NCBI GenBank assembly: GCA_028276345.1
Contig: JAPYWM010000015.1
Coordinates: forward strand, 1 to 13,396
Length of the DNA: 13,396 nucleotides
DNA from: Sphingobacterium sp.
Lineage (GTDB): Bacteria; Bacteroidota; Bacteroidia; SpSt-205
Direction of reading: 5' to 3'
This document shows, piece after piece, positions 7,517 to 13,396 of the stretch; position 1 is the first letter of the stretch; every line of letters begins with the position of its first letter. The notes below the pieces were generated by a model. That model made no database searches. It was not told the origin of the DNA and was given only the letters and a program-made list of their open reading frames with translations. The translations under genes and the position numbers were made by a program.

Positions 7517-7704
7517 CAGACTTCGTCCTCAGGCGTAGCCAGGACTTTTTTGCCCCGGTAATAGCCGCTCTGGAGATTGACGCGGTGAAAAAGCGTAGGC
7601 TCGCCACTCTGCGGGTCTATATAATAGGCTGGGGTGGGGAGCTGGTGGTGGGTGCGTCGTTTGTCCCGGCGGCTTTTGGAATGACGTCGCTTCGGATTGG
7701 CCAT
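7516..7704 (-). CDS. rpmF: 50S ribosomal protein L32
   Basis: A 62-residue bL32. The true start is the ATG at 7702-7704, giving MANPKRRHSKSRRDKRRTHH; the longer open frame upstream to 7779 would add an unrelated N-terminus, run into the DUF177 gene and swallow the promoter. The family core is clear: KRRHSKSRRDKRR, then LPTPAYYIDPQSGEPTLFHR, and a C-terminal YYRGKKVL. No zinc-binding CxxC pair is present, so it is the cysteine-free type. It is placed between the DUF177 gene and plsX as in many bacteria, and it has its own TAnnTTTG element seven bases before the start. Confidence 0.95.
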   Translation of the reverse strand: MANPKRRHSKSRRDKRRTHHQLPTPAYYIDPQSGEPTLFHRVNLQSGYYRGKKVLATPEDEV

Positions 7705-7711
7705 AGCGGGG

Positions 7712-7719
7712 CAAAGGTA
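7712..7719 (-). promoter_or_regulatory. TAnnTTTG -7 element directly upstream of rpmF
   Basis: On the minus strand, TACCTTTG followed by CCCCGCT and the rpmF ATG, a gap of seven bases. It lies in the short spacer after the DUF177 stop. It predicts a separate rpmF-plsX-fabH transcript with a 5' leader of only a few bases. No -33 TTG could be identified. Confidence 0.6.
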
Positions 7720-7727
7720 AGAGGTTT

Positions 7728-8192
7728 TTAGGTTTCCGGTGGCTCCGGGGTGATTAGCCCTTGAATATACGGCGGGCAAAAGGCATCCGGACAGGTAGGC
7801 CGCACTCGCCGCACCGGCAAGGCCAGACAGACGTAGTCATACACGGCCTGCGTGAGGTCTATTCGATCGGCTCGCGGCCCAAGCTCGTAAAACTCCTCAC
7901 TTTCCTCGGCCTTGGGATAGCGGGCCACGAGGGCATACACCTGCTGGTGCCGGGCCGAAAAAGGTAGCCCAATAGGCTGCAAGCACCGATCGCACGGCAC
8001 CTGCGCCTCTCCCTCCACTACGATGTCTAACCGCAAAAAATACACATCCCGCTGAATAGACACCCGCACCTCACCCCCAAGCTCCTCTATTTCGTAATTA
8101 GCCCCAATCGCTTCAAAAAGCCCGTTATTTAGGGGCCACCTGACCTCGCTTTTCCCTTCGGGCGTCTCAGAAACGATGAGGATATACTTCAT
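7728..8192 (-). CDS. DUF177 / YceD family protein
   Basis: A 154-residue member of DUF177 (YceD, linked in the literature to 23S rRNA accumulation in several lineages and almost always upstream of rpmF). The features seen are: an N-terminal strand-rich half; the conserved CxxC at Cys67/Cys70 (VPCDRCLQP); a central FYELGPRADRIDLTQAVYDYVCLALP typical of the family's E...L..LP motif; and a second cysteine pair, Cys134 and Cys139 (CPDAFC), likely completing a metal site. The start ATG overlaps the stop of the TerB-like gene (ATGA, 4 bases). The stop is followed after 8 bases by the rpmF promoter element. Molecular role is inferred from the family and position. Confidence 0.9.
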   Translation of the reverse strand: MKYILIVSETPEGKSEVRWPLNNGLFEAIGANYEIEELGGEVRVSIQRDVYFLRLDIVVEGEAQVPCDRCLQPIGLPFSARHQQVYALVARYPKAEESEEFYELGPRADRIDLTQAVYDYVCLALPVRRVRPTCPDAFCPPYIQGLITPEPPET

Positions 8193-8566
8193 CCAGCAAT
8201 GCGGGCCAAGTCCTGGTCTAAACGACTAAGAAAAGTCTCCTCGTACGGGTGCACTTTTCCATCGGCATGGATTACTTCGCGAAAGGTATCCAGGATGTCA
8301 AACCGGTAAAACCTTACCTCGTCTTTGACCAGGGAAAGTTTTTCAATGGCCTCCTGGTAAGCTTTTTCAGGGTCGTAGTCCAGCAGGGTGAAAAGCTGGA
8401 GGATACTTTCGGCACGCTGGGGAAAATTGGTGGGAATTTTCCGAAAGCGTTCCTCTGTAACATTAGCGAAGGTTTGGAGTTCTTTCTGGGTCATGGTGCC
8501 GTCCGCTTTGGCAAAGGCGTATGCCAGTCCGCCGATTGCTTCCCAAAATGCGCGACTGGTAAGCAT
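8189..8566 (-). CDS. TerB-like small protein
   Basis: A 125-residue, mostly helical protein with two related acidic motifs, AKADGTMTQKE near 19-29 and VIHADGKVHPYEETFLSRL near 98-116. These match the TerB/DjlA-N fold, in which such (h)ADG.(h)...E motifs bind divalent metal. The stop overlaps the start of the DUF177 gene by 4 bases, so the two are likely translationally coupled. This places a TerB-like protein at the head of the rpmF-plsX-fabH operon. There is no ter operon here, so tellurite resistance should not be inferred; its job is unknown. The ATG at 8566 is chosen because a perfect TAnnTTTG lies exactly four bases upstream. Confidence 0.8.
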   Translation of the reverse strand: MLTSRAFWEAIGGLAYAFAKADGTMTQKELQTFANVTEERFRKIPTNFPQRAESILQLFTLLDYDPEKAYQEAIEKLSLVKDEVRFYRFDILDTFREVIHADGKVHPYEETFLSRLDQDLARIAG

Positions 8567-8570
8567 CGGC

Positions 8571-8578
8571 CAAAGTTA
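8571..8578 (-). promoter_or_regulatory. TAnnTTTG -7 element for the TerB-like/DUF177 operon
   Basis: On the minus strand, TAACTTTG, then GGCC-type spacer GCCG, then ATG: a gap of exactly four bases. Transcription would begin at or within about a base or two of the start codon. It is back-to-back with the plus-strand element at 8592-8599, with 13 bases between them. Confidence 0.65.
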
Positions 8579-8591
8579 GCGAGAAAAAAGC

Positions 8592-8599
8592 TACCTTTG
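8592..8599 (+). promoter_or_regulatory. TAnnTTTG -7 element for the two-headed TonB-C-like gene
   Basis: TACCTTTG, then CCTC, then the ATG at 8604: a gap of exactly four bases, the same as for gcvH and the TerB-like gene. Predicts a leaderless mRNA. No -33 TTG is visible, and the region where it would lie overlaps the divergent promoter. Confidence 0.65.
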
Positions 8600-8603
8600 C
8601 CTC

Positions 8604-9836
8604 ATGGCTTTTCGCCTAATGCTCGTTGTCAGCCTTCTGGCGGCACAGACGGTGGACATCACGAAGTACCGGGTAGACCCCGCTACCTTTCTATTTGAAG
8701 ATGGCCGAACTACCCTGACGGATTATGTGGTGGGGCAGCTTCAGGCGCACAGCTCGTGCTGTGGGCTGGATGGGATTTACGTAGAGCTGCGGATTACGCC
8801 GGAGGGGACCCTGGAGAGTGTGCGCCCCATGACCGGCCGAAACGACTGCTATAAAAAGTCAGTTGCAGATATTTTACGACCTCTGCGCTGGAAAGCCGAA
8901 GGTTTTCAAGGCACCCGAACGGTGTACTATGAGTTTCGCTTCAGCATGGAATGTAAAGGCACCGAAAATGATAATGTTTACAAACCGATTCCCGCTCCCA
9001 GCGCTGCCATAGCATCTGCCCCAGCCCCTAAGCCGGAAGAACCCAAGCCTGCCGAACCGCCTAAAACCACCCCCCCTATAGCAGAGCAGAAGCCGCAGGA
9101 GCCCGCTCCCAAGCCCATACCCCCTACCCCTCCCCTGCCAGGCCAAACCGAACCTAAACCGGCTCCCGTAGAACCCCCCGTAGCCAAAACCACCCCTTCC
9201 AAGCCTACCCCTCCCAAAAGCGAACCCGCCCCAGTAACTAAGCCCAGCCAAACAGAAGTCTCTTCCGAGCCTGCTAAAAAAGGTTATCAGCCCGGCACGC
9301 CTCCCCCTGCCGAACCCGGCAAACCCCGCCCACCAGCTATCGTGGGTACCCTCCCCACCGACTCTGTGCCTAAACCCCTCCAGGTACAAGTCCCGCAAAA
9401 ATACCAGAGCACCGGCGAAAAGCGACCCCCACAAGAACATATTGGCTCCTATGTCAATACCTCCGGCCCGCGCTATATGGAGCCCGACTACATCAATGGC
9501 CCTATCGCCAAGGCCCTCTACCTCAAAAAAGCCTACCGCGAAAATGGCGCCTGCGGACTGGTCCATGTGCTTTTAGAGATAGCCATAGACCAAAATGGGC
9601 AAGTACGGGGCTACCGCATCCTGGCTGCAAACTCCCCCAAAGCCGCCGAAGTAACCCCCAAAGTTCTGCAAGGCCTCCGCTACAAGCCAGTCCCCCTCCC
9701 GATGGTCTTTTACACTGAGTTCAAAATAGATGTGGATTGTCAGCAGGATCAGCAGCGGCAGCGGCTGGATACCATCCCAGACTACCTCGTCACCCCCGAT
9801 AGCAAACTCATCCAGCCTATTACCCCCAAGCCGTAA
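8604..9836 (+). CDS. Secreted protein with two TonB-C-like domains and a Pro-rich linker
   Basis: A 410-residue exported protein. Residues 1-15 (MAFRLMLVVSLLAAQ) look like a cleavable signal peptide, without the basic N-region and uncleaved anchor of a standard TonB. Residues about 35-117 form a domain with DGIYVELRITPEGTLESV, ending in Cys117. Residues about 130-290 are a linker very rich in Pro, Lys, Glu and Ala (EEPKPAEPPK, PPTPPLPGQTEPKPAP). Residues about 295-379 form a second domain with LVHVLLEIAIDQNGQV, ending in Cys379. The two domains align with each other: both have CGL (53-55; 317-319) before the first strand, an L-x-I....G core, and an EF-strand with a closing cysteine 62-64 residues later. 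This resembles TonB_C folds used by TonB and related proteins. It could span the periplasm or bridge envelope partners; function is not known. The gene lies upstream of rpoD on the same strand, 75 bases apart. Confidence 0.8.
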   Translation: MAFRLMLVVSLLAAQTVDITKYRVDPATFLFEDGRTTLTDYVVGQLQAHSSCCGLDGIYVELRITPEGTLESVRPMTGRNDCYKKSVADILRPLRWKAEGFQGTRTVYYEFRFSMECKGTENDNVYKPIPAPSAAIASAPAPKPEEPKPAEPPKTTPPIAEQKPQEPAPKPIPPTPPLPGQTEPKPAPVEPPVAKTTPSKPTPPKSEPAPVTKPSQTEVSSEPAKKGYQPGTPPPAEPGKPRPPAIVGTLPTDSVPKPLQVQVPQKYQSTGEKRPPQEHIGSYVNTSGPRYMEPDYINGPIAKALYLKKAYRENGACGLVHVLLEIAIDQNGQVRGYRILAANSPKAAEVTPKVLQGLRYKPVPLPMVFYTEFKIDVDCQQDQQRQRLDTIPDYLVTPDSKLIQPITPKP

Positions 9837-9895
9837 AAGGGGCCTTTCCACACCCCTTACGCAGCCGACAGAAATACAAGGCGCCATTTTTTTTG

Positions 9896-9903
9896 TTTCT
9901 TTG
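9896..9903 (+). promoter_or_regulatory. Near-consensus -7 element upstream of rpoD
   Basis: TTTCTTTG followed by CAC, one mismatch from TAnnTTTG, eight bases before the ATG at 9912 and 14 before the second ATG at 9918. It follows a run of eight T residues at 9887-9894. This is weaker than the other elements; the sigma gene may also be read from upstream. Confidence 0.4.
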
Positions 9904-9911
9904 CACCGCCT

Positions 9912-10790
9912 ATGGCAATGCGTCAGCTCAAGATTCAAAAGCAAATCACCAACCGGGAGTCGCAGGCACTGGACAAGTTCCTGCAAGAGATCGGGAAGTA
10001 CCCGCTCATCTCGGTGGATGAAGAGGCGGAGTTAGCCCGACGAATCCGGCAAGGGGACGAAGAAGCCCTGGAAAAGCTCGTCAAGGCTAACCTTCGCTTT
10101 GTGGTCTCTGTCGCTAAACAGTATCAAAATCAAGGCCTCCCGCTCACCGACCTTATCAGTGAGGGGAACTTGGGCCTCATCAAAGCCGCCCGGCGCTTCG
10201 ACGAAACCCGGGGCTTCAAGTTTATCTCCTATGCGGTGTGGTGGATCCGGCAAAGTATCTTGCAAGCCCTGGCTGAGCAGAGCCGCATCGTCCGCCTACC
10301 CCTAAACCGGGTAGGCGCCCTCAATAAAATTAACAAGGTGCTATCCCGCCTTGAGCAGGAGTATGAGCGGGAACCTTCGCCGGAGGAGATAGCGGAGGCG
10401 ATGGAAGGTACCCATACGCCGGAGGAAATAGCGGAGATTCTCCGGCAGGCCGGACCCCACGTGTCTCTGGACTCTCCTATCGCACCCGGGGAAGAAACCC
10501 GCTTCATCGAAGTGTTAGAAGATACCGAAATGCCCCAGCCCGACCAGGTTCTCATGCAGGAGAGCCTCAAGCAAGAAGTAGCGAAGGCGCTCGCTACCCT
10601 GGAAGAGCGGGAAGCCCAGATTTTGCGCATGCACTTCGGAATTGACCAGCGTTACCCGATGACGCTGGAAGAAATCGCCGAAAAGCTCGGCCTAACCCGC
10701 GAGCGGGTGCGCCAAATCAAGGAGAAAGCTATCCGGAAGCTCCGGGCCAACAAGGCGGTTATCGATCCCCTTCAGCAGTATCTGGGCTAA
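9912..10790 (+). CDS. rpoD: Primary sigma factor RpoD (SigA), Bacteroidota short form
   Basis: A 292-residue group-1 sigma-70 factor that directs RNA polymerase to housekeeping promoters. The N-terminal region 1.2 is at about 12-50 (NRESQALDKFLQEIG), with no long region 1.1, as usual in Bacteroidota. Region 2 is at about 52-128, including DLISEGNLGLIKAARRFD and FKFISYAVWWIRQSI. Region 3 is at about 130-205. Region 4 is at about 220-280, with the helix-turn-helix TLEEIAEKLGLTRERVRQIK at 251-270. Orthologues usually begin MRQLKI, which corresponds to the second ATG at 9918; either start is possible. The last 32 bases overlap the convergent proC gene. This protein should recognise the TAnnTTTG elements seen throughout the window. 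Confidence 0.97.
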   Translation: MAMRQLKIQKQITNRESQALDKFLQEIGKYPLISVDEEAELARRIRQGDEEALEKLVKANLRFVVSVAKQYQNQGLPLTDLISEGNLGLIKAARRFDETRGFKFISYAVWWIRQSILQALAEQSRIVRLPLNRVGALNKINKVLSRLEQEYEREPSPEEIAEAMEGTHTPEEIAEILRQAGPHVSLDSPIAPGEETRFIEVLEDTEMPQPDQVLMQESLKQEVAKALATLEEREAQILRMHFGIDQRYPMTLEEIAEKLGLTRERVRQIKEKAIRKLRANKAVIDPLQQYLG

Positions 10791-11568
10791 GCGATAGCGC
10801 ACGCTGGTAAGCTGCCCAGACTGCCCGAGAGAGGGCCGGCCGAAAGCCGGCCTTCTCTAATCTATACATAGCCTCGGCGGTCGTCCCCCCAGGCGAAGTA
10901 ACCTCATGCCGTAAAGTAGCAATGGACTTCTGCGCTACTTCGTAGTAGCGCACGGAGCCCCGGAGCGTAGCAACGACCATTTTCTCTGCAAGATGACGGG
11001 GCAAGCCCATATGGACACCCGCATCTATGAGCGCCTCCATGAAGATAAACACATACGCTGGCCCCGTGCCCGAAAGCGCCGTGGCCATATCAATATAACG
11101 TTCTTCTTCTACCCATATTACCTCGCCTAAGGCACTCAAAAGGCGCTGAGCTAAGCTTTGCTCATAGTCTGTCAGGCCCTCGGCCTTGCATACGGAGAGA
11201 CCTGCACCGATTTGCCCCGGTGTATTGGGCATAGCCCGCACCAGTCGCTCATGGTCCAGCGCCTTCCGTAGATAGGCCAGCGAGATCCCCGTCATCACCG
11301 ATAGCACCACGGAATGCGGAAGCAGCAGCGGACGCAAAGTAGGTAACACACGCACCGCCGTCTGGGGTTTTAGCGTCAGAAAGACCCAGTCGCCCGGGGG
11401 CGTCTCCGCCACCGCATAAGCAGCCCGGCCTCCGTACCGCTCAGCTAAAAAGCGCGCACGCTCTCCCTCTTTGCCTAAAAATACCAGCTCCCCTTCCGGT
11501 AAAACTTCTCCCCAGGCTTTTCCCATCAGCTCGCCCATCACGCCTGGCCCCACAATGACTGCCCGCAT
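10759..11568 (-). CDS. proC: Pyrroline-5-carboxylate reductase
   Basis: A 269-residue ProC, which reduces 1-pyrroline-5-carboxylate to proline with NAD(P)H in the cytoplasm. An N-terminal Rossmann motif reads GPGVMG at 7-12 (the family usually has GxGxMG). Family marks follow: MPNTPGQIGAG at 113-123, LSGTGPAYVFIFMEALIDAG at 165-184, and the signature SPGGTTAEAM at 225-234 near the active site. Length is standard. The start ATG is one base after the gcvH stop (TGAGATG), so the two are translationally close-coupled. The C-terminal tail after GFRPALSRAV is coded across the hairpin and overlaps the end of rpoD by 32 bases. Confidence 0.96.
   Translation of the reverse strand: MRAVIVGPGVMGELMGKAWGEVLPEGELVFLGKEGERARFLAERYGGRAAYAVAETPPGDWVFLTLKPQTAVRVLPTLRPLLLPHSVVLSVMTGISLAYLRKALDHERLVRAMPNTPGQIGAGLSVCKAEGLTDYEQSLAQRLLSALGEVIWVEEERYIDMATALSGTGPAYVFIFMEALIDAGVHMGLPRHLAEKMVVATLRGSVRYYEVAQKSIATLRHEVTSPGGTTAEAMYRLEKAGFRPALSRAVWAAYQRALSLSPDTAEGDR
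10828..10858 (+). terminator. Long hairpin downstream of rpoD, inside proC
   Basis: Arms 10828-10840 and 10846-10858 form 13 base pairs with one G-U wobble (10833/10853) around a five-base loop CGAAA. It begins 37 bases after the rpoD stop, on the rpoD strand. There is no U-tract after it (AATCTATAC follows), so it is not a textbook intrinsic terminator; it may instead end or protect the rpoD 3' end. On the opposite strand the same site is proC coding sequence and the wobble becomes an A-C mismatch. Confidence 0.4.
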
Positions 11569-11569
11569 C

Positions 11570-11950
11570 TCAGCCTATCAGCGCCTGATACGCCTCCGCC
11601 GTCAAAAGCTGCTCAATCTCCTCCGCCTTCTCTACGCGAATCCGAATCAGCCACCCCTCGCCATACGGGTCTTGGTTGACCTTTTCAGGTTGATCTTGAA
11701 GAACTGGATTTTTTTCCAGGATCGTGGCAGAAACCGGAAGATACAGGTCAGAAACCGTTTTGACAGCTTCTACAGAACCGAAGACCGCCCCGGCCGGCAA
11801 AGTCTGCCCTACCGTGGGAATATCTATGTACACAATATCCCCCAGCTCATGCTGGGCAAAGTCCGTGATGCCTACCAGCGCTTCGTTTTCACCCGTAAGG
11901 CGCAGCCACTCGTGCTCACGCGTATACCGGAGGTCCGCAGGAAACTGCAT
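11570..11950 (-). CDS. gcvH: Glycine cleavage system H protein
   Basis: A 126-residue GcvH, the lipoyl carrier of the glycine cleavage system, shuttling the methylamine group between P and T proteins and electrons to L. The lipoyl-lysine is Lys64 in the motif GSVEAVKTVSDLYLPVS. Other family points are the N-terminal RYTREHEWLRL, GITDFAQHELGDIVYIDIP and NPVLQDQPEKVNQDPYGEGWLIRI. The start chosen is the ATG at 11948-11950 (MQFPADLRYT), which gives the normal family length; the upstream frame to 11968 would add MLYLCR and overlap the promoter. A TACCTTTG ends four bases upstream. No gcvP or gcvT is in the window. It shares a transcript with proC. Confidence 0.97.
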   Translation of the reverse strand: MQFPADLRYTREHEWLRLTGENEALVGITDFAQHELGDIVYIDIPTVGQTLPAGAVFGSVEAVKTVSDLYLPVSATILEKNPVLQDQPEKVNQDPYGEGWLIRIRVEKAEEIEQLLTAEAYQALIG

Positions 11951-11954
11951 ACGG

Positions 11955-11962
11955 CAAAGGTA
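11955..11962 (-). promoter_or_regulatory. TAnnTTTG -7 element for gcvH-proC
   Basis: On the minus strand, TACCTTTG, then CCGT, then the gcvH ATG at 11950. The gap is exactly four bases and the element is identical to that of the TonB-C-like gene at 8592-8599. Predicts a leaderless gcvH-proC mRNA. A -33 TTG was not found. Confidence 0.65.
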
Positions 11963-12080
11963 CAGCACAGACCATCACCCCACACCGAAGGAGCTGCGCT
12001 TAGCGCTCGGACTCGCTTTCAGATATTTTTCTCCAGCGGGGGCGTATAAGTGGAAATTCTCAGCCGTTAGAGGCGGGCGG
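11963..12080 (-). other. Intergenic spacer between permease stop and gcvH promoter
   Basis: About 118 bases with no credible open frame and no recognisable RNA gene. It contains short imperfect inverted repeats only (for example around 11990-12007, centred on GCGCTTAGCGC), too weak to call a terminator. It should hold the upstream promoter region of gcvH and the 3' end of the permease transcript. Confidence 0.5.
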
Positions 12081-13396
12081 CTACTTCTGGCCTAATGCGC
12101 TGCGACGATAGCTGTAGGCAAAATACACTAAAAGCCCTATCACCGCCCATATCGCAAAGGCCCGGAGGTTTTCTTTGCGCGCCTGGGCAATGAGAAAGAT
12201 ATTGACCACCACGCCGCCCAGCGAGACCAGGGGCCAGAGCGGCACCTTGTAAGGCCGCTCTATATCTGGCCGCTTGATACGCAGGATAAACACCGACAGC
12301 GACACCAGCGTAAACGCTAAGAGCGTGCCCAGACTCGTGAGCTCCGACACATTCGCAATAGGTACCAGCCCCGCCACCACCGACATAATCATCCCCACCA
12401 GCAGGGTGCTCCGAAATGGCGTCTTGTAAACTGGATGAATGTAGCCGAAAATGCCTCTCGGTAAAAGCCCATCTTTAGCCATCGCCAGAAAGACCCGCGT
12501 CTGGCCTAAAAGCATCACCATCATTACGGAGATCAGCCCTGCCGTCGCCGCTATGGTAATAATATACGTCGCCCAGCCCACGCCCGCCCCCGCAAACGCC
12601 GATGCGACCGGTGCCCGCTCATCCAAGTCTTTATAGCTCACCATCCCCGTCAAGACCACCGACACCCCAATGTATAGCAAAGTCGTAATCAGTAGCGATG
12701 CAATGATTGCAAAAGGCACATCCTTTCGAGGATTAATAGCTTCGCCTGCCTGGGTAGATACCGCATCAAACCCAATATACGCAAAAAATACAATCGTCGC
12801 CGCCGTAAAGATCCCAGGCCAGCCATAATGAACATTGCCGCTTTCATCCCGCACGGGCTCCGGAATAAACGGATGCCAGTTATCCGGGTTGATAAAGAAC
12901 GCCCCGGCGATAATCACGAATAGGACTGCCCCGACTTTCAAGGCAACAATGAGATTATTGGTAGAGGCGGTTTCCCGGATGCCTTTCAGGAGGATGCCTG
13001 TGACCACCCAGGCGATCAAAAAACCGGGCAGATTGAAGGCGAGGGCGGGGCCTTTCTGGCCTAAGGATTTCCCATAGCTGAAGGGGTCAGTAGTGAGATA
13101 CTTGGGAATTTCTGCACCAAAAAGATGGAGAAGCTTCTCAAAGTACCCGCTCCATGCTACGGCTACCGTGGTAGCACCCATCATGTATTCCAGGATGAGG
13201 TTCCACCCGATAAACCACGCGATAAGCTCGCCGACAGTAGCATAGGAGTAGGCGTAGGCCGAACCCTCGACGGGAACGATACTGGCGAACTCCGCATACG
13301 CCAGGGCTGCGAGGAGGCATGCAAAGCCAGCAATCACGAATGAGATGGCGAGGGCAGGGCCGGCGTAGTTTTTGGCGGCGACGCCGGTCAGCGTAA
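12081..13396 (-). CDS. APC-family amino acid permease, 5' end outside window
   Basis: A polytopic inner-membrane transporter; 437 residues are visible and the frame stays open to the right edge. The edge-proximal residues (LTGVAAKNYAGPALAISF, then VIAGFACLLAALAYAEFAS) match the end of TM1 and TM2 of cationic-type amino acid permeases, so only roughly 40-50 N-terminal residues are missing. An ATG at 13337 occurs in the middle of TM2 and is not the real start. The family signature GFDAVSTQAGEAINPRKDVPFAII appears in the middle, followed by about six further hydrophobic segments and a short basic C-terminus (YRRSALGQK). About 11-12 membrane segments are expected in the full protein. Substrate cannot be told from sequence. 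Possibly monocistronic here. Confidence 0.92.
   Translation of the reverse strand, partial: TLTGVAAKNYAGPALAISFVIAGFACLLAALAYAEFASIVPVEGSAYAYSYATVGELIAWFIGWNLILEYMMGATTVAVAWSGYFEKLLHLFGAEIPKYLTTDPFSYGKSLGQKGPALAFNLPGFLIAWVVTGILLKGIRETASTNNLIVALKVGAVLFVIIAGAFFINPDNWHPFIPEPVRDESGNVHYGWPGIFTAATIVFFAYIGFDAVSTQAGEAINPRKDVPFAIIASLLITTLLYIGVSVVLTGMVSYKDLDERAPVASAFAGAGVGWATYIITIAATAGLISVMMVMLLGQTRVFLAMAKDGLLPRGIFGYIHPVYKTPFRSTLLVGMIMSVVAGLVPIANVSELTSLGTLLAFTLVSLSVFILRIKRPDIERPYKVPLWPLVSLGGVVVNIFLIAQARKENLRAFAIWAVIGLLVYFAYSYRRSALGQK

Noticed and set aside
7516..7779. A longer 87-residue version of L32
   Set aside because: The extra N-terminal 25 residues do not resemble L32, overlap the DUF177 3' end and cover the promoter; the 62-residue form starting MANPKRR fits the family.
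8189..8566. Tellurite resistance function for the TerB-like gene
   Set aside because: No other ter genes are present; the fold is used widely for other purposes.
8874..9566. A 230-residue Gly/Phe/Arg-rich open frame on the minus strand
   Set aside because: Its composition is the reverse complement of the Pro/Lys/Glu-rich linker of the real plus-strand gene; no independent coding evidence.
9837..9858. Possible terminator after the TonB-C-like gene (AAGGGG/CCCCTT)
   Set aside because: Only six base pairs with a ten-base loop and no T-tract directly after it; the T8 run is about 30 bases downstream next to the rpoD promoter.
11951..11968. An upstream start for gcvH adding MLYLCR
   Set aside because: GcvH proteins start close to MQFP/MNIP-type residues, and the extension would translate through the TACCTTTG promoter element.
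1..13396. CRISPR arrays, IS elements, prophage, toxin-antitoxin or defence genes
   Set aside because: No regularly spaced repeats, transposase or integrase motifs, terminal inverted repeats or recognised defence domains were seen; nearly all of the window is explained by housekeeping genes and two envelope lipoproteins.

Overview
The window looks like a gene-dense chromosomal segment of a Bacteroidota bacterium (Bacteroidetes), GC-rich for that phylum by eye. The evidence is: a short 292-residue primary sigma factor with the Bacteroidota-type MRQLKI start; a half-size 'starch synthase' followed by a DUF4270-like lipoprotein, a pairing typical of the phylum; a fused E1alpha/E1beta 2-oxo acid dehydrogenase; and Bacteroidota-type TAnnTTTG promoter elements in front of most transcription units. 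Very tight packing (overlapping stops and starts, convergent genes overlapping at their tails) suggests a streamlined genome, perhaps a thermophile, but the sequence does not prove this. There are no rRNA or tRNA genes, IS elements, CRISPR arrays or phage genes, and no gene-free stretch over 300 bases.

Layout. (1) 1-2662, minus strand: a fused two-domain thiamine-diphosphate E1 enzyme, then a double-zinc-ribbon protein that runs off the left edge. (2) 2677-4730, plus strand: a small glycogen-synthase-like protein and a DUF4270-type lipoprotein, starting only 14 bases from the divergent E1 gene. (3) 8566-4700, minus strand: one long run, TerB-like protein, DUF177/YceD protein, ribosomal protein L32 (rpmF), plsX, fabH and an unknown lipoprotein. 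The DUF177-rpmF-plsX-fabH core is the classic ribosome/fatty-acid/phospholipid cluster. (4) 8604-10790, plus strand: a secreted protein with two TonB-C-like domains, then the primary sigma factor rpoD. (5) 11950-10759, minus strand: gcvH and proC, with proC running tail-to-tail into rpoD. (6) 13396-12081, minus strand: an APC-family amino acid permease whose N-terminus lies outside the window.

The genes are mostly housekeeping. The most notable features are regulatory and architectural. Six perfect TAnnTTTG elements lie just upstream of start codons, three of them exactly four bases before the ATG, which predicts leaderless mRNAs. A secreted protein carries a TonB-C-like domain at each end of a long proline-rich linker, each bracketed by a matching cysteine pair. 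A lipoprotein signal sequence is overprinted on the conserved 3' end of fabH. A long hairpin sits inside proC, positioned to end the opposing rpoD transcript. I did not find a clear new defence or mobile system.
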